A stretch of 16,563 nt of DNA from an uncultured Oscillospiraceae bacterium (GTDB lineage Bacteria; Bacillota; Clostridia; Oscillospirales; Oscillospiraceae): the NCBI GenBank assembly GCA_934572365.1, contig CAKTKX010000016.1, positions 1-16,563 on the forward strand, given 5' to 3'. Shown in pieces: positions 7,337-13,493 of the stretch; position 1 is the stretch's first letter; every line of letters begins with the position of its first letter. Below the pieces are notes generated by a model. It saw nothing but the letters and a program-made list of their open reading frames with translations. It made no database searches and was not told the origin of the DNA. The position numbers and the translations under genes were made by a program.

Positions 7337-7723
7337 ATGAAAAAACCGCGGCTCAGCATTCTTGTCGCCGTAACCCTTCTTTTTGCCGTCTTCACCCTGG
7401 GCTTCTTTCTGGGCAGAAACGGCAGTCACGGCAGCGTGGAGCTGTCCGTTCCCGCCGCCATGCAGACGCTCCCGCCCCAGACCACCTGTCCGGAGCCGAC
7501 CACCCCGGAGACCGTGGCCGTCACCTTCCCCATCGACATCAACCGGGCGGACGCGGAGCAGCTCACGGCGCTTCCCGGCATCGGGGAGGTTCTTGCCCAG
7601 CGCATCATCGCCTACCGGGAGGAGAACGGCAGCTTTCTTTCCACCGATGAGTTACAAAACGTGGAGGGCATCGGAGAAAAGCGCATGGAAGCCATACTTG
7701 ACCTTATTACCGTTGGAGGATGA
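7337..7723 (+). CDS. ComEA-like helix-hairpin-helix protein, membrane anchored
   Basis: 128 residues: an N-terminal membrane anchor (about 7-26), a Pro/Thr-rich linker (about 40-62), and a C-terminal ComEA-type tandem helix-hairpin-helix domain (about 66-127). That domain contains DINRADAEQL, LPGIGEVLAQRIIAYREENG and VEGIGEKRMEAI. This domain binds double-stranded DNA without sequence specificity. In competent bacteria ComEA is the surface DNA receptor for uptake. No comEB, comEC or pilus gene is visible here, so a competence role is only suggested; many Clostridia carry ComEA-like proteins of unknown role. Ribosome site GGGAGG is at 7322-7327 before ATG 7337. Its stop overlaps the ribosome-site region of the response regulator, making it the first gene of a five-gene operon. 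Confidence 0.85.
   Translation: MKKPRLSILVAVTLLFAVFTLGFFLGRNGSHGSVELSVPAAMQTLPPQTTCPEPTTPETVAVTFPIDINRADAEQLTALPGIGEVLAQRIIAYREENGSFLSTDELQNVEGIGEKRMEAILDLITVGG
7715..7719 (+). promoter_or_regulatory. Ribosome binding site deciding the response-regulator start
   Basis: GGAGG at 7715-7719 directly abuts ATG 7720 (no spacer) but lies 6 bases before ATG 7726. The second ATG is therefore the likely start and yields the typical receiver N-terminus MKILVVDDE. The site lies inside the comEA-like coding end, so translation is probably coupled. Confidence 0.7.
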
Positions 7724-7725
7724 AA

Positions 7726-8406
7726 ATGAAAATTTTAGTGGTAGACGACGAAGCCCTTCTGGTAAAGGGCATTCGCTTTAATTTGCAGAACGAGGGCTAC
7801 GAGGTCATCACCGGCAGCGACGGCCTGGAAGCCGTTCAGGCGGTGCAGAGCCAGCACCCCGACCTGGTGGTGCTGGACGTGATGATGCCCAACATGGACG
7901 GTCTTTCCGCCTGCGCCAAAATCCGGGAGTTTTCCGACGTGCCTATCATCATGCTCACCGCCAAGGGCGACGACATGGATAAGCTCATCGGCTTCGACCA
8001 CGGGGCGGACGATTACCTGACCAAGCCCTTTAACATTTTGGAGCTGAAAGCGAGAATCCGCGCGCTCCTCCGCCGCGCCGGACGCAGCGAGGAAAAGGCT
8101 GCGGGGAACAATCTGACCATCGGCACCATCACCCTGGATTTGGACGCCCGGAACGCTTACAAAAACGGCCAGCTGGCCGACCTGACCGCCAAGGAATTCG
8201 ACGTCATCGAATTTCTCATGCGCAATCCCAACCGGGTCTACTCCCGGGAAGCGCTGCTGGACACCATCTGGGCTTATGAATACCGCAGCGACATCCGCAC
8301 CGTGGACGTGCATATCCGCCGTCTGCGGGAGAAGCTGGAGGAAAACCCGGCGGAGCCGAAATACATTTTAACGAAGTGGGGCGTTGGCTATTATTTCCGC
8401 AAATAA
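7726..8406 (+). CDS. OmpR/PhoB-family DNA-binding response regulator
   Basis: Transcription factor of a two-component system, 226 residues from ATG 7726. The receiver domain (about 1-115) has the acidic pair Asp7-Asp8, phospho-acceptor Asp51 in VVLDVMMP, the conserved Thr/Ser in IIMLTAKG and the Lys of YLTKPF. The winged-helix effector domain (about 130-226) has DLTAKEFDVIEFLMRNPNRV, TVDVHIRRLREKLE and the final TKWGVGYYF wing. All signalling residues are intact. The adjacent kinase overlaps its 3' end and is its evident partner. Targets cannot be read from sequence. It is not next to the pst operon and nothing here ties it to phosphate control. An alternative ATG at 7720 adds two residues. 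Confidence 0.93.
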   Translation: MKILVVDDEALLVKGIRFNLQNEGYEVITGSDGLEAVQAVQSQHPDLVVLDVMMPNMDGLSACAKIREFSDVPIIMLTAKGDDMDKLIGFDHGADDYLTKPFNILELKARIRALLRRAGRSEEKAAGNNLTIGTITLDLDARNAYKNGQLADLTAKEFDVIEFLMRNPNRVYSREALLDTIWAYEYRSDIRTVDVHIRRLREKLEENPAEPKYILTKWGVGYYFRK

Positions 8407-9844
8407 AAAACCTGTTTTTCGAGGTTACGGCAATACCCAGTTCCGGTACGCCATGACCTATGTGGCGGTCACGCTGGTGGTGCTGATTTTTCTGAATATC
8501 TACTGCTCCGGCGTCAGCCACAAGCTGTTCTACCAGAGCAAGGAAGCCTCCATGATTGAAAAATGTCTGCTGGCTTCCGATGAAATTTCCACCCTGGAGG
8601 TACTGAACAGCTCCACCGTGACCGGCATCGTCAATCAGCTGGAAAGTCTGAAGGTCACCCGGCTCGTGGTCACCGATCACAGCGGCGCGGCGCTGTACGA
8701 CAGCAGCGGGGCTTCGGTCGGCACCTACGTTCTGCTTCCGGAGGTTTTGCAGGCGCTTACCGTCAGCAAACAGGCCCCGGAGGGGAACAACGTCTTTACA
8801 TGGACATATCACGACGGCATCACCGATTCCCGGGCGGCGACCCCCATCGTCTACTATGGCACCGTGGTGGGCTGCGTATACATGACGGAGTACGATACCA
8901 CCCAGGGCGCGCTGATCAAATCTCTCCAACAGACCCTTTTCCGCATCACACTGATGCTGGAAATCATTGTTGCGGCTTTTTCCGTCGCTTTTTCCAACGC
9001 TTTTTCCAAGCGTCTGAACCGGATCATGGCTTCCATGCGCATCATCCGGGAGGGAGATTATTCCCACAAGGTGGACATGGGCGGCAGCGATGAGCTGACC
9101 GTTCTGGGGGAGGAATTCAACGACCTGACGGAGCGACTGCAAACCTCCGAGCGCAAGCGCAGTCAGTTCGTCTCCGACGCTTCCCACGAGCTGAAAACCC
9201 CTCTGGCCTCCATCAAGCTGCTCACCGATTCCATTTTGCAGAATAATATGGATATGGACACGGTGAAGGAATTCGTGGAGGACATCGGCAACGAGGCCGA
9301 CCGCTTAAACCGCATGACAGCCAAGCTGCTCTCCCTCGCCAGAGCCGAAAATCCCCAACCCCAGGAAAGCGAGATCATCTATATGGCTCCCACGGTGCAG
9401 CGGGTGGCGAAAATGCTCCGGACAAACGCCAGCTGGTCGGGCGTGACCTTCTGCCTGGAGCTGGACGACGACACCCCCGTCCTGATTCTGGAAGACGACC
9501 TGTACCAGATCGTTTTCAATCTGATGGAAAACGGCATTAAATACAACCTGCCCGGCGGAACGCTGACGGTGCATCTCGGCCGTCAGGAGGATAACGCGGT
9601 GCTCACCGTCAGCGATACGGGCATGGGCATCCCGGAGGACGCGCTGGAACACATTTTCGAGCGGTTTTACCGGGTGGATAAAGCCCGTTCCCGGAAAAGC
9701 GGCGGCAGCGGACTGGGACTTGCCATCGTCCGCACCATCGTCCAGCGCAACCGGGGCGAGATCGCCGTTTCCAGCACGGTGGGCAAGGGTACCGTTTTTA
9801 CCGTCACCTTCCCCGCCTTTGACACGGAGGTGGATAAGTCATGA
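8384..9844 (+). CDS. Membrane sensor histidine kinase (HAMP, HisKA, HATPase)
   Basis: 486 residues from TTG 8384. Order: a short cytoplasmic N-terminus, membrane segment 1 (about 23-42), an extracellular sensor domain of about 140 residues (45-185), and membrane segment 2 (about 187-206). HAMP (about 207-258) and HisKA with phospho-acceptor His268 in SHELKTP follow. The HATPase domain has the N box ENGIKYN (Asn383), G1 DTGMGIP, F box FERFYRVD and G2 GGSGLGLAI. The layout is PhoR/WalK-like. The TTG start overlaps the regulator gene by 23 bases, implying coupling. The only other in-frame start is ATG 8453, which lacks a ribosome site and begins at the first membrane segment. The next gene, a GerMN lipoprotein, overlaps by four bases and would sit on the same outer side as the sensor domain. 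Confidence 0.92.
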   Translation: MAIISANKKPVFRGYGNTQFRYAMTYVAVTLVVLIFLNIYCSGVSHKLFYQSKEASMIEKCLLASDEISTLEVLNSSTVTGIVNQLESLKVTRLVVTDHSGAALYDSSGASVGTYVLLPEVLQALTVSKQAPEGNNVFTWTYHDGITDSRAATPIVYYGTVVGCVYMTEYDTTQGALIKSLQQTLFRITLMLEIIVAAFSVAFSNAFSKRLNRIMASMRIIREGDYSHKVDMGGSDELTVLGEEFNDLTERLQTSERKRSQFVSDASHELKTPLASIKLLTDSILQNNMDMDTVKEFVEDIGNEADRLNRMTAKLLSLARAENPQPQESEIIYMAPTVQRVAKMLRTNASWSGVTFCLELDDDTPVLILEDDLYQIVFNLMENGIKYNLPGGTLTVHLGRQEDNAVLTVSDTGMGIPEDALEHIFERFYRVDKARSRKSGGSGLGLAIVRTIVQRNRGEIAVSSTVGKGTVFTVTFPAFDTEVDKS

Positions 9845-10329
9845 AGCGGTTCCTGTATCTTCTTCTCTGTCTGTGCCTGTTTCTGCCCGGCTGTTCCGGC
9901 GAGCTGATGAAGAACCCCGTCACCTTTTACTACCCCCGGCGGGAATACCGGTACGGCGCTGAGGACGGTGTGATCTCCAGCGAGCAGCGGGAGGCCTCCG
10001 GCCACACGAACGATCTGCGCTATCTTCTCTCCCTGTACCTGATCGGCCCGTCCAGCGACGAGCTGGTTTCTCCCCTGCCATGGGGTACGCGGCTTCTTGG
10101 GGTCAGCCGGGAAAACGGCACCGTCACGCTGGAACTGACGGACACCGCCCAGTCCGTGACGGACACGGAATTCACCCTTGCCTGTGCCTGCCTGACCATG
10201 ACCACTCTGTCCATCACCGGCGGGGACGAGGTCGTCATCACCAGCGGCAGCCGGAGCGTCACCATGCGCCGGGACAGCCTGACCCTCATTGACGACAGCA
10301 CCGCTTCCACAACGGAGGAAACCAAATGA
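9841..10329 (+). CDS. GerMN-domain lipoprotein
   Basis: 162 residues with a lipoprotein signal peptide; lipobox LPGC puts the lipidated Cys at residue 18. The rest forms one GerMN-type domain (about 28-150), recognisable from LRYLLSLYLIGP, SPLPWGTRLLGV, ENGTVTLELTD and the later FTLACACLTMTTLSI helix. GerMN domains occur in the spore-germination/sporulation protein GerM and in actinobacterial LpqB. LpqB is encoded after the MtrA-MtrB two-component pair, the same arrangement as here. The ATG overlaps the kinase stop (ATGA) and GGAGG lies at 9826-9830. An extracytoplasmic accessory role for the neighbouring kinase is a reasonable inference; a sporulation role is the alternative. The domain call rests on remembered family patterns. 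Confidence 0.8.
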   Translation: MKRFLYLLLCLCLFLPGCSGELMKNPVTFYYPRREYRYGAEDGVISSEQREASGHTNDLRYLLSLYLIGPSSDELVSPLPWGTRLLGVSRENGTVTLELTDTAQSVTDTEFTLACACLTMTTLSITGGDEVVITSGSRSVTMRRDSLTLIDDSTASTTEETK

Positions 10330-11081
10330 AATTCATTTCCTGGAATACAAACGGCCTGCGCGCCTGTGTGGGCAAAGGCTTTCTGGACACCTTCACCGCC
10401 CTGGACGCCGACTTTTTCTGCTTGCAGGAGACGAAGCTGCAAGCGGGACAGCTCACCCTTCCCCTGGAGGGCTACAGCCAATACTGGAACTATGCTGAGA
10501 AAAAGGGCTATTCCGGCACGGCAATTTTCGCAAAGCAAGCCCCCGTCTCCGTGGGATACGGCTTAGGGCAGCCGGAGCTGGATACCGAAGGGCGGCTCAT
10601 TACGCTGGAATATCCCGGCTTTTTCCTCGTCACCTGCTACACCCCCAACGCCCAGCGGGGGCTTGCCCGCATTGACCACCGGTTAAAATGGGACGAAGCC
10701 TTCCGGGCATATCTCAGCGAGCTGGACAAGCGCAAGCCCGTCATCGCCTGCGGCGACCTGAACGTCGCCCATAAGGAGATCGACCTGAAAAATCCCGCCT
10801 CCAACCGGGGCAACGCGGGCTTCTCCGACGAGGAGCGGGAGAGCTTCGGGCGGCTTCTGGATGCCGGGTTCACCGACTCCTTCCGCCGTCTCCATCCGGA
10901 CGCCATCGGCGCGTACACCTGGTGGAGCTATATGTTCAACGCCCGGGCAAACAACGCTGGCTGGCGCATTGACTATTTCCTCGTCTCCGACCGCATTGCG
11001 GACAAAATCACCGCCACGCCCATTTATTCGGACATCCTGGGTTCCGACCACTGCCCGGTGGGACTGGAAATCGAGCTGTAA
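10326..11081 (+). CDS. xth: Exodeoxyribonuclease III (AP endonuclease family)
   Basis: DNA repair enzyme that cuts at abasic sites and degrades 3' ends, 251 residues, full length. Family residues are visible: Asn7 in SWNTNGLRA, metal ligand Glu35 in LQETKLQ, Tyr105 in TCYTPN, Asp144 and Asn146 in CGDLNVAH, and the catalytic His242 with Asp241 in GSDHCPVGLE. The insert DLKNPASNRGNAGFSDEE and YTWWSY, RANNAGWRIDYFL are typical of the ExoA/XthA branch. The ATG overlaps the GerMN lipoprotein stop by four bases and GGAGG is at 10314-10318. It is the last gene of the operon, closed by a terminator 9 bases downstream. Co-transcription of a repair enzyme with signalling genes may be only a polycistronic passenger arrangement. 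Confidence 0.95.
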   Translation: MKFISWNTNGLRACVGKGFLDTFTALDADFFCLQETKLQAGQLTLPLEGYSQYWNYAEKKGYSGTAIFAKQAPVSVGYGLGQPELDTEGRLITLEYPGFFLVTCYTPNAQRGLARIDHRLKWDEAFRAYLSELDKRKPVIACGDLNVAHKEIDLKNPASNRGNAGFSDEERESFGRLLDAGFTDSFRRLHPDAIGAYTWWSYMFNARANNAGWRIDYFLVSDRIADKITATPIYSDILGSDHCPVGLEIEL

Positions 11082-11086
11082 CGTCA

Positions 11087-11120
11087 AAACGGCAGGAACG
11101 AAAACCGTTCCTGCCATTTT
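11087..11120. terminator. Bidirectional terminator between exonuclease III and the convergent small gene
   Basis: A 10-bp GC-rich stem (11091-11100 with 11106-11115) with loop AAAAC is flanked by an A run on the left and ATTTTGTT on the right. It can therefore terminate both the plus-strand operon and the minus-strand operon that ends at 11122. Confidence 0.85.
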
Positions 11121-11121
11121 G

Positions 11122-11526
11122 TTACTCCGAAAGTTCGATTCCCACCTGTTCCCCTTTCCGAACCAGATAGCTTTTTTTCAGGCGCTCTATGTAGGCAAAG
11201 GGTTCCTCCGGGGAAATGGGGATAAATGTTCCGGCGGGCTTGTCATGCTTGGGCAGAAGCGAAAAATTCATCTCTCCTTCTCCCAGCCGTTTGACCGGAA
11301 GCGAGGTATTCAGCCCGAAGCCGCCGTCCACCGGCACCACCAGCCCCAGACTTTCCCGCTTGTCCCCACAGCTCACCCAAAGTCTGCACATCACGTCCCC
11401 AGTCAGCTGGCAGCGGCACAGGAAATGATAGTAAAGCCCCTGCATTGTCACCTGCACCTTCCCAACCGGACGGTTTCCGAAATACACGCCGTAATTTTCT
11501 TCCAAATGCAACGCCCCCTGCCGCAT
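11122..11526 (-). CDS. Conserved-looking small protein of unknown function
   Basis: Up to 134 residues, no signal peptide or membrane segment. I do not recognise a named family. It looks like a soluble mostly-beta protein: a glycine-rich start (YFGNRPVGKVQV), GLYYHFLCRCQL with two Cys, VSCGDKRESLGLVVP, a GFGLNTSLPVKRLGEGEM stretch and a C-terminal FIPISPEEPFAYIERL. The ATG at 11526 has no ribosome site and lies inside a strong hairpin. An in-frame GTG at 11487 (residue 14), preceded by GGAAG, is an alternative start giving 121 residues. It is the last gene of the minus-strand operon, 37 bases after mazF, and ends at the bidirectional terminator. It is probably real, since its amino acid composition is protein-like and it sits cleanly between terminator and mazF. 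Confidence 0.65.
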   Translation of the reverse strand: MRQGALHLEENYGVYFGNRPVGKVQVTMQGLYYHFLCRCQLTGDVMCRLWVSCGDKRESLGLVVPVDGGFGLNTSLPVKRLGEGEMNFSLLPKHDKPAGTFIPISPEEPFAYIERLKKSYLVRKGEQVGIELSE

Positions 11527-11543
11527 TCTATGCCGCAGGGGGC
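11513..11543 (-). other. Strong hairpin between mazF and the small downstream gene
   Basis: GCCCCCTGC (11513-11521) pairs with GCAGGGGGC (11535-11543) as a 9-bp stem, extended after one mismatch by GCA/TGC around a five-base loop. It follows the mazF stop by about 20 bases. There is no clear U tract on either side, so it may be a weak terminator, an mRNA stabiliser or a translation block. The annotated ATG of the next gene falls in its inner stem and loop. Confidence 0.7.
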
Positions 11544-11563
11544 TTCGTTATGCAGTTAATACC

Positions 11564-11935
11564 TCACGTTGCCCGTCCGCCGCCGGGAAGCCCGAAGCTG
11601 ACGGCAATGGCGTCGTCCACCTGTGCCATCTGGTTTTCGTCCAGATGTCCCATGTGTTCCCGCAGGCGGCGCTTGTCGATGGTTCTGATCTGCTCTAAAA
11701 GGATGATGGAATCCTTGCTCAGACCCACACTTCCCCCCGCGATGTTGATATGGGTGGGAAGCCGGGCTTTTCCCGTCTGGCTGGTGATGGCCGCCGCAAT
11801 GACCGTGGGGGAATGGCGGTTTCCGGTGTCGTTCTGCACGATCAAAACAGGCCGGGTACCCCCCTGCTCGCTGCCCACGACCGGCGACAGGTCGGCATAG
11901 AATATGTCGCCCCGCTTGACTGATGGTTCCGTCAT
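11564..11935 (-). CDS. MazF/NdoA (EndoA)-type mRNA interferase toxin
   Basis: Sequence-specific endoribonuclease of the MazF/PemK family, 123 residues from ATG 11935. The start is chosen because GGAGAG (11949-11944) lies 8 bases upstream and the protein then begins MTEPSVKRGDIFYADLSPV, the normal N-terminus. Features: RGDIFYADLSP, the GSEQGGTRPVLIVQND loop with the catalytic Arg, AAAITSQ with the catalytic Ser/Thr region, LSKDSIILLEQIRTIDKRRL and a C-terminal helix. This closely resembles B. subtilis NdoA. The frame is open a further 41 codons upstream, but that part lacks family character. There is no antitoxin gene immediately upstream; the preceding gene encodes a lipoprotein. It is probably part of the minus-strand operon, although the 138-base gap could hold its own promoter. 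Confidence 0.9.
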   Translation of the reverse strand: MTEPSVKRGDIFYADLSPVVGSEQGGTRPVLIVQNDTGNRHSPTVIAAAITSQTGKARLPTHINIAGGSVGLSKDSIILLEQIRTIDKRRLREHMGHLDENQMAQVDDAIAVSFGLPGGGRAT

Positions 11936-12073
11936 AGTGTTCACTCTCCGTGCATCAATACCCACGCTACCGGATGAATCCATATGTAACGCGGTGATTC
12001 TATTCTCCCACGCCATGGCCGGATTTATACGGCCGCGCTGGTAAAATATCCTATGCACGGTTTTTCCAAAAAG

Positions 12074-12634
12074 CTACACCGTTTCAAAATTTGTGACCTT
12101 CAATGACAGAATGCGCCGTTCTTTGTAGAGAATTTCCGCATTTTCCGGGCGACCGTCCTCCCCCAGCCAGATGTCCAGATGGAGCGCGTCGTCCTCGTAG
12201 CTGTCGTCAACGGTCAATCGCAGACGCCCGCCGTCCGTCCCGGCGGAGGTGATATAGCCGCTTCGCAGTGTCTTCATAAGGATCCACGGGGCGCTGACGG
12301 GGGTCACCTGATCCTCCGCCATCAGGTCGAATTGCAGCGCCGTGTCATCAAATGTCAGCTTCCCCCCGGCGTCGGATATGCTGCCGGTGATGCCCGCGAT
12401 GGTCTCAGGCGCTGTGACTGCGAAGGTCAGATCACCCTGAGAATCGCACTGGCAGTCCATGGAAAAGGTGTACACCTTGTCCGAATAGGCCGCCGTGATT
12501 TCGCAGGAAAAACGGCATTCGGAAGCCTTCAGCAGCTCCGCGCGGAGGTCAAGTCCCCGCTGCATCTCCTTTGACCCGCCGGAACACCCGGTGAGAAATA
12601 CAAGCACCGCCACAGCCGCCGCGAATTTTTTCAA
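12074..12634 (-). CDS. Lipoprotein, LolA/YdcC-like candidate
   Basis: 186 residues starting at TTG 12634 (MKKFAAAVAVLVF). The signal peptide ends in lipobox LTGC, so Cys17 is the lipid anchor. The mature part alternates beta-strand-like segments (FSCEITAAYSDKVYTFSMDC, GDLTFAVTAPETIAGITG, LHLDIWLGEDGRPENAEILY, RILSLKVTNFE), consistent with a half-barrel lipid-carrier-like fold such as LolA/YdcC. Sequence similarity is only suggestive. In B. subtilis a ydcC lipoprotein gene lies just upstream of alr-ndoAI-ndoA; here a similar lipoprotein precedes mazF, which supports the comparison. It starts 12 bases after the nnrD stop with an AAGGCGGGG-like ribosome site inside the nnrD end. Function unknown. 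Confidence 0.8.
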   Translation of the reverse strand: MKKFAAAVAVLVFLTGCSGGSKEMQRGLDLRAELLKASECRFSCEITAAYSDKVYTFSMDCQCDSQGDLTFAVTAPETIAGITGSISDAGGKLTFDDTALQFDLMAEDQVTPVSAPWILMKTLRSGYITSAGTDGGRLRLTVDDSYEDDALHLDIWLGEDGRPENAEILYKERRILSLKVTNFETV

Positions 12635-12646
12635 AGAAACCCCGCC

Positions 12647-13492
12647 TTATTTCATAAGTCGCGGAAGGGCGCTGAGCATGTCCGTGGGCAGCATCCCATA
12701 CTGCCCCAGCTCCGACGCGCACCGGTCTCCCGCCGCCCCGTGGAGCCACGCCCCGCAGGCGGCGGCTTCCAGCGGCGGCAATCCTGCCCCCAGCAGCGCC
12801 GTAATAACACCCGCCAGCACGTCCCCGCTTCCCCCGACAGCCATGCCGGGATTCCCTGTGGGGTTGATATAACCGTCCACGCCGTCGGTGACGCAGGTCT
12901 CGTGACCCTTTAACAGGACGACGCACCCCAGGTCGTCGGCAAGAGCAGCGGCCGCTGCCATGCGGTCTTCCCCGATGATACCGCCAAGGCGGGCAAATTC
13001 CCCGTCATGGGGCGTCAGGATGGTGGGCGATTTCCTTCCGCGCAGTAAATCTCTATGCGCCCGCAGGACATTTATGCCGTCCGCATCCACGACCACCGGG
13101 CATTCCGCTTTTTCCAGCACCGCCCTGACCACCGCCAGCGTCCCCTCGGACTGCCCCAGACCGGGGCCGACCAGCACGGCGTCCATCCGGGGAAGCCGCG
13201 AAAGAATTTCCGGCACGGCATCGGCGCTGAGCCTGCCGTCTACGTCTGGCATGGGGAAAATCACCGGCTCGTTGAGCTTCGCCGCTTCGATGCCGTAGAT
13301 GCTTTCCGGCACCCCCAGAAACACCAGCCCCGCGCCCGAGCGCAGAGCACCCATGGCGGCGAAAAACGCCGCCCCCGTGTATCCCCGGCTGCCGCACAGC
13401 AGCAGAAGCTTGCCGAAATCCCCCTTATGTCCCCAGGGGTTCCGGTCGGGCAGGAGGGATAAAACCGTCTCGTGATTCAGCCGTCTGATCAT
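12647..13492 (-). CDS. nnrD: ADP-dependent NAD(P)H-hydrate dehydratase
   Basis: Metabolite repair enzyme that converts the damaged S form of NAD(P)H hydrate back to NAD(P)H using ADP, in the cytoplasm. The 281 residues form a single ribokinase-like domain. Landmarks are HKGDFGKLLLLCGSRGYTGAA, VGPGLGQ, VVVDADGINVL, LTPHDGEFARLGG, VVLLKGHETCV and NPTGNPGMAVGGSGDVLAGV; Asp224 in GGSGD is the expected catalytic base. The N-terminal epimerase domain (NnrE) found in fused bacterial versions is absent, so NnrE must be encoded elsewhere if present. ATG 13492 lies one base after the carboxypeptidase stop and has no clear ribosome site, which implies translational coupling. Confidence 0.93.
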   Translation of the reverse strand: MIRRLNHETVLSLLPDRNPWGHKGDFGKLLLLCGSRGYTGAAFFAAMGALRSGAGLVFLGVPESIYGIEAAKLNEPVIFPMPDVDGRLSADAVPEILSRLPRMDAVLVGPGLGQSEGTLAVVRAVLEKAECPVVVDADGINVLRAHRDLLRGRKSPTILTPHDGEFARLGGIIGEDRMAAAAALADDLGCVVLLKGHETCVTDGVDGYINPTGNPGMAVGGSGDVLAGVITALLGAGLPPLEAAACGAWLHGAAGDRCASELGQYGMLPTDMLSALPRLMK

Positions 13493-13493
13493 A

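Noticed and set aside
7726..9844. Naming the two-component pair PhoP/PhoR because a pst operon is in the window
   Set aside because: The pair lies over 3.5 kb away, in a separate operon with three unrelated genes, and no Pho-box-type direct repeats are visible because the pstS promoter is outside the window. Domain layout alone does not identify the signal.
11936..12058. Candidate antitoxin gene upstream of mazF
   Set aside because: The only open stretch is in the mazF frame, 41 codons, with no ribbon-helix-helix or AbrB-like pattern, and no separate stop before mazF.
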